Source: Otis tarda
Taxonomy: Eukaryota; Chordata; Aves; Otidiformes; Otididae
Length of the DNA stretch: 64,000 nt
Assembly: GCA_026413225.1 (NCBI GenBank)
Contig: CM048552.1
Location: forward strand, 22,929,001-22,993,000
Reading direction: 5' to 3'
Shown: positions 56,301-62,300 of the stretch, one piece after another
How positions within the stretch are numbered: the first letter of the stretch is position 1
Layout: every line of letters starts with the position of its first letter
Position numbers and translations under genes: made by a program
Notes under the pieces: generated by a model
The model's input: the letters and a program-made list of their open reading frames with translations, nothing else
Databases searched by the model: none
Told to the model about the DNA's origin: nothing

Positions 56301-59300
56301 ATTTACCTATGAGTCTACAGCCATAACATATCCATAAACAGGATTCAGACAAAATTTGGTACAAATGAGATAAACATTAGAAATTTAGTATCTTTTTTTT
56401 TTTTATCCATTGGAAAAAATACTAGCAAATGCAAAAACTCATGTTGGCCTGTTCTCAGAGACCATTAATATTTTGAGATATTGAGGTCAGTGGTCATATC
56501 AGAAACCTGAAGGGAAATCTAGTGAAAATTGCCTTTTGTATGATACATGACATGGCCTTCAACTCCCAGCAGCCCAGGAGGAGTTCGAGGTGTATATTCC
56601 AAATCCCCAGGTTTCATCCACAGCAACCAAAACCCAAGCTGGAAGAGTTATAGTGTATTACATAAACCTGCACGTACCACAGAAGTTTCTCTGTAGTGCT
56701 TTGTATTATGCTACGCATCAGGCTGATAGGTAACTTAATGTGATAGTTCACATTTTCAGACAAGAAGCTAGAAGCCTGAAATTCATCTGCATACTATAAT
56801 TAAATAGCCCCTTTGTTCCAACAGCAAGTACTTAGAATCACGAATTCCCAAACGCTCATGCCAAGGGGTTAATTAACTTAGTAGTCAAAAAGAGAGCTGC
56901 AGGACTGCTCTTCCCTCTCGCCACTCCAATCAATGTGGAGTGCAAAGAAGAGACATTCCAGAGCTGTTCAGTGCTGTCCTAGTTTACATGTGTTTGAATA
57001 TTAATTCAGTTAACCTCTACAGATCGTCAGATAAATGCCACTTTCTGCTCTCCTACACTTAGGTGAGGGTTCAGTGTAGCTGCACGTCTTCATAGATGAC
57101 ATTTATATAAAAAAAGTGTTTGAGCTATACACCTTATTTCTGTCATGAACAGTTTTTTTCTTTTATGCTCTTTTTTACACTTTCCTGCTTTACTTAAAAT
57201 ATATGCTATATTTTCTGAATTTTAAATAGGGAGCACTCATAATTTCTAGGAGAAAATTTGACTGTACAGTTTAGAGAGCGATAAAACATGCAGTTAGAAG
57301 ATGTATACTGATTTTCAGTACAAGTAGAAAAGTATGTATTTCCCCAAACTAATCAAATCTGCAGAAGTCAATGGGGACTTATTTGTGCGAAGAAGATTGA
57401 TATCAATGTCTGCATGATAAAATTAAATCACTATCAGGAGTCTAAGGCTGAGTACAAAAAAACAGGGTTGCTATGCCAAGCAGTAACCCACAGCATGTGT
57501 CAAAATGCGAGCTATTCCATTGCTTGCACCCAAAAAAAGCACTGGCAGCACTCACCTGCCCTCTCTCACGCACCAGCCACAGTACGGATCCCTTGCTTGA
57601 GTACACTTCTCACAGTCCGAATATTTGTGGCAGTCCTGCACAGGCAGCCGATGCACCTGGAGAACCAAAAGTCAGGCAAAGTGTAAGGGGTCTAAAGAAG
57701 GTATAAGGAGATAGAAATGTTTGTGGACAGGCTTGTACAGGGCCATCATCTGTGGTAGTAGAATACTTGACCCTGTATTTTGATGATAAGAGCGCAGCCT
57801 GATTTTAAGAAAATCCATACAAAACCAGAGTCTGGTTACTTCCTCCTTAACAAAGTCCACATTCACACACTTTTCCTGCTTTTTTTCACTCCAATATTCT
57901 CTAATCTCTCTCCAAGTAAGACATTGTTAGAATCCAGAATCATGAGCAAGTCTTACAAAAATTTAGTTTTTCAGTTCCTCCAGTTATGTTACTTCTGGAA
58001 ACCCACATTACAGCAGCCACTGCAGGACAGAAACTGCATCAACAGCTTTCTGAATTCAAGAACCAGCTACTGCAGGACGGTTATTTTCAACAGGCTAATT
58101 TGGTACTGGCTAGATCATTTTTTAAAAAGAATATTCTCCCCTCCATATCACTAGCATGGAGACTAAATCATTCGGAAATGCAACCATCAGTGGCACTTTT
58201 AGCCAGAAGGCATTTCAGAAAGTCTGCAAGCGTGAGAGATCCAGGGCGCTTCGGGTTACTGCACTTCTCCACGCATAACCCTCCACCATGCAACACATTC
58301 AGAAAAGAAAACGGAAAAAATTATGACAGGAAGCAGCAGGGAAAAGAGCATCACTGGTTCTCATGTCTCAGACCCCAGTATGGCTTCTGGTTTTGACTTC
58401 CTTTGGTGTTGAGAATAAACAACTTTGTCTTTCTTTGGTGCCCAGAAAAAGAAGTCAGCACACAACCATCCCTTTTAGTTATGCTGCTAAAATGATGCAA
58501 GAGGCAAACGGGATATACGCCTTACTGTCGATGACTATGTTTTAATTTTAAAAAGCACAAAAAGTCTAGCAACAGTAACTCTGAGATGTAAGCTTTCTTT
58601 TTTGCTACCTTATCCTCTCATTTAAAACAACTGGCAGTTAGAAAACTACTTAGAAAGTCTGAGCTTCGCCTTTTCTTTCACATTTGGGGAGTTCAGTCTG
58701 ACTCAGTTAAGGAAAATGTCAATACTAGCTAGTTTTCTTGCGTTTATTAATACAGAAGTTTACCTTTTCAGCACTCTTTCTACTCCCTCCTTCTTCTACA
58801 GATTCTTACCTAACTGGAGCTGAGTCACTGGCACTCTGTTTCACTAACTGGTACCCATGAGTAATTTAATATCTAGTGAATGGCTTTTTAATGACAAAGT
58901 ATTTATTTCATAATTCTGGCAGGCAGAAACAAGCCCTAGAGATTGCTGTCTCTGCAAGTTTTATGTAAACTTAATGGATTTAAAAAAAATAGCAGCTCCG
59001 TTTACAGCCAGCTTCAACATGCAGAGAAACTAATTTTAGAGATTTTCTAATTGGCGCTCTTAATCAGAGAGAGTGGTAAAAGCTAAAACAAGCAAACAAG
59101 CTAGTGATTGTGGTGACTGCCACAGGCTTCTGTTTTCCTTCCAATATGGTACTTACCAGGAGGAATCTGGGATCCTACCAGTGATGTTCACTTCTAATGA
59201 ACCAGCATGAGTACGGCAGGGGAGGTACTCTCCTTTCAAAGTCCCCCAGGAATCTGCAAGGGGTTTCTCCTGGTCTCTGCCCAAGCTCTGGGAGCAGAGC

Positions 59301-62300
59301 AGGGAGGAGGGGGCTGACTTTTGAAAGCATTTGCTCCAAGTCACCTATTGCTATTGACACAGCAGCAGAAGCTGGGAGGAGAAGGGGGAGGAGAAGTGAA
59401 ACAGGAAAGCAAAAGCTTACTTCTTACTATGGCTCTTAACCTCTGTATCATTCTTCCCCCTATTTATCTCGATCTGATTTCTTTTTAAAGGCTGCTTCGA
59501 GTTATCACCCACCACATCATCACTTTCACTTAGCTCAAGTGTTTACAGAGCCCAAGTAACTCAATTCCAAATGCTGAGGCAGGCTGCATCTGCCAGGTAG
59601 CTCAGCAGTGAGCACACACCTATCAGCGCAGCTAGCCTGCCCTATATTGTTTACCTTATTTTAAATAACTCTAAACAATTTTAACTCCCAGGGCAGGGCT
59701 CTCATATCTTTATTCCCACAAATCCCAGCCGTGCTTAACCCAGAAGTGCACGTTTCAGCATTTATTCTTCTTCCCTTGCTTATATCGCTTCGTTTCTCCC
59801 AGCTCCGACAGCCTCCATTCTCCTCCTGTCTATCTGCTTCTAAAAGTGGGTGGGACTGCTCATTGTAATTAACTCCTGGAGATGACAGTAATGGAATGCC
59901 ATTATAGAGCTCCCAACTTTAGTTATTCATATTTAAGCTGAACAGGTTTTGTAAAAGAAAACTATTATTCGCATTATTCAGAAACTGCAGTGTCTATGTG
60001 AAGGTACTTGGAAAAGATTAAACTGAAATCCTTTCTTTGGCAGAAATGTGTTGCTTTCTAAATTTAAACTTTTTGTAGAGATGGAATTATTTTTTGCAAT
60101 TTTTCTCTGAAAAATTTGTCTCTGGCCTTTCTAAATTCTACCAGCTCAAGCAGACTGTCACAGAACACTTGTCTTCCTTCAAGGTTGCTGCCGCCCCTTA
60201 CGCTGCTCAGCAGCTCACGCCAGAGCCCGGTAGGGAGCTCACTGCTGGTAAGCAACGTGCCAGCTTGTCAAACAGGGTGCCAGGCTGCCTGGGCTTTTGT
60301 GGACAAGGTTCTTGAAGTCTGGAGTTCTGTTCCAAATTTGAACAGAAGCCAAATGAGAAGCATCAACTACTCAAAAAAAAAAAAAAAAAAAAAATTGAAG
60401 TAACCTCTCTCACACACTGTCATATTATTAAATGCTTTATCAGTTGGCTTATCTGGCACTTCTTGCAGTGTGGCTTCTAGCCTGAAAATCCTCAGTTAGA
60501 ATAGAACATTCCCATAGCAGGAATTTATATTAAACCTTTTGTAAAAAGAAAGAGAACATTCTTCCCCTACCATTTTCCCCAAATACTCAACTTTCACAGC
60601 CCCTCTCATTCTCCCCGGGTTACTGCTGCTGGAGTGTTTCCCACATCTTATTAAGTGTCACTGATAGTGCGGCAGATGGTCACTGCCTGTCACCCACCCT
60701 GTCCTGGAGAGCTGCTGAACCATGTGTTTGAGACTGGCAGCTCCGGCCACCACAAAGAGAAATGTCAAAAGATGGTTACAGCTGGAAGTGAAGGAGAAAT
60801 CTGTCAATGTGCACTTCCAGCACAGAAAGCCAACCACATCCTGGGCTGCATCAAAAGAAGGGTGCCCAGCAGATCAAGGGAGGTGATTCCATCCCTCTGC
60901 TCTGCTCTCGTGAGACCCCACCTGGAGTACTGTATCCAACTCTGGAGCCCCCAACATGAGAAGGACATGGACCTGTTGGAACAAATCCAAGAGGAGGGCC
61001 ATGAAGATGATGAGAGGGCTGGAGCACCTCTCCTATGAGGACAGGCTGAGAGAGATGGGGCTGTTCAGTCTGGAGAAGAGGAGGCTCCAGGGAGACCTTA
61101 TAGTGGCTTTTAATACTTAAAGTGGGCCTATAAGGAAGCTGGAGGGGGACTTTAACAAGGGCATGTAGTGATAGGACAAGGCCCAATGGCTTTAAACTGG
61201 AAGAGGATAGATTTAGATTAGATAAAAGGAAGAAATTCTTTACTATGAGGGTAGTGCGGCACTGGAACAGGATTCCCAGAGATGCTGTGCATGCCCCATC
61301 CCTGGAAGCATTCAAGGACAGGTTGGATGGGGCTTTGAGCAACCTGGTCTAGTGGAAGATGTCTCTGTTGAGGGCAGAGGTCCCTTCAAATCCAAATCAT
61401 TCTATGATTCAATGATCCCTCTTGTCTCCTGCTTGCTTTTTTTCCCCCTTTCTTTCTTTACAAACCTTGTTGTGCCTCATCTGCCAGCACAGAGAAGGGG
61501 AACCTAGAAGAGACTCTCTGTGCCTTTTATGGCAAAGTTCAACCTTCCCTGCTGCACCTGCTCAGTTCTAGTAGAAGCTCAAACAAAAGTGTTTCCAAAG
61601 TTGCAACTACCTTCATTGCTTCTTATTTTTTTGACAACAAGACCCAGAAACACTCCTGGCTGCTTTACAGATGTGTAAATGCTATTATGTGAGCTGCCAG
61701 TATCCTAAATCCTGAAGTACTCTTGAAAAGGACCAATGGCAGCTAAAGAATCCACTAGTACCTCATGGTCACCACTGCAAGCTTCAGAGTTGTCTGACCC
61801 AACGGTGTGCTGGTGCCAAACATCTCGGTTTCATCCTTGTATAGACCCCATAAGAGAGCTTTTGAGGTGAACTCACTTCCCACTCCCAATTGCTAAGCAT
61901 CAAGGATGTAACTGTTCTCCAAGTCACGACAATCAAGTGATTACGTCCATCAGCTTGGACTTGAGAAAGGTCTTTATACACAGAAAGTGGGGTGAGCCCC
62001 ACCGAACAGGGTGACTTCCAGGAGCAACTGAGAAACGTACAAATCTCAGGTGAAGCTGCAGACAAAGTAAAAGCAGACCTGGTTCTTAACGCAAGTGGGA
62101 CACGTTACCTTGTCTGTGGTCATCACATACAGATTTTCTTGGGTTCTGTCAAGGACCAGGTCATTCTTTATGGGTTTATTTAGTTCAATAGTAAGAGAGT
62201 CGTACTCAGTTGCAGTGGATGAGAGGAACACCTGTTTCACAGAACAAAGAAAGGTGGTTAATGTTTTTTCCCCAAATATCATTAATGAAAAACCTGTATT

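Larger units (their letters stand above)
57657..62108. other. Intron, 4452 bp
   Basis: Contains a plus-orientation CR1 fragment (about 60795-61415), a 22-A run at 60373-60394, and a purine-rich stretch at 59367-59412 with ETS/ISRE-like words. An AT-rich block near 58840-59090 looks like ordinary single-copy sequence. No exon found. Confidence 0.75.

Noticed and set aside
60655-61342. Open frames of 127 codons (plus) and 163 codons (minus) taken as genes
   Set aside because: They lie on the CR1 element. The plus frame is broken RT coding remains and the minus frame is its antisense shadow.
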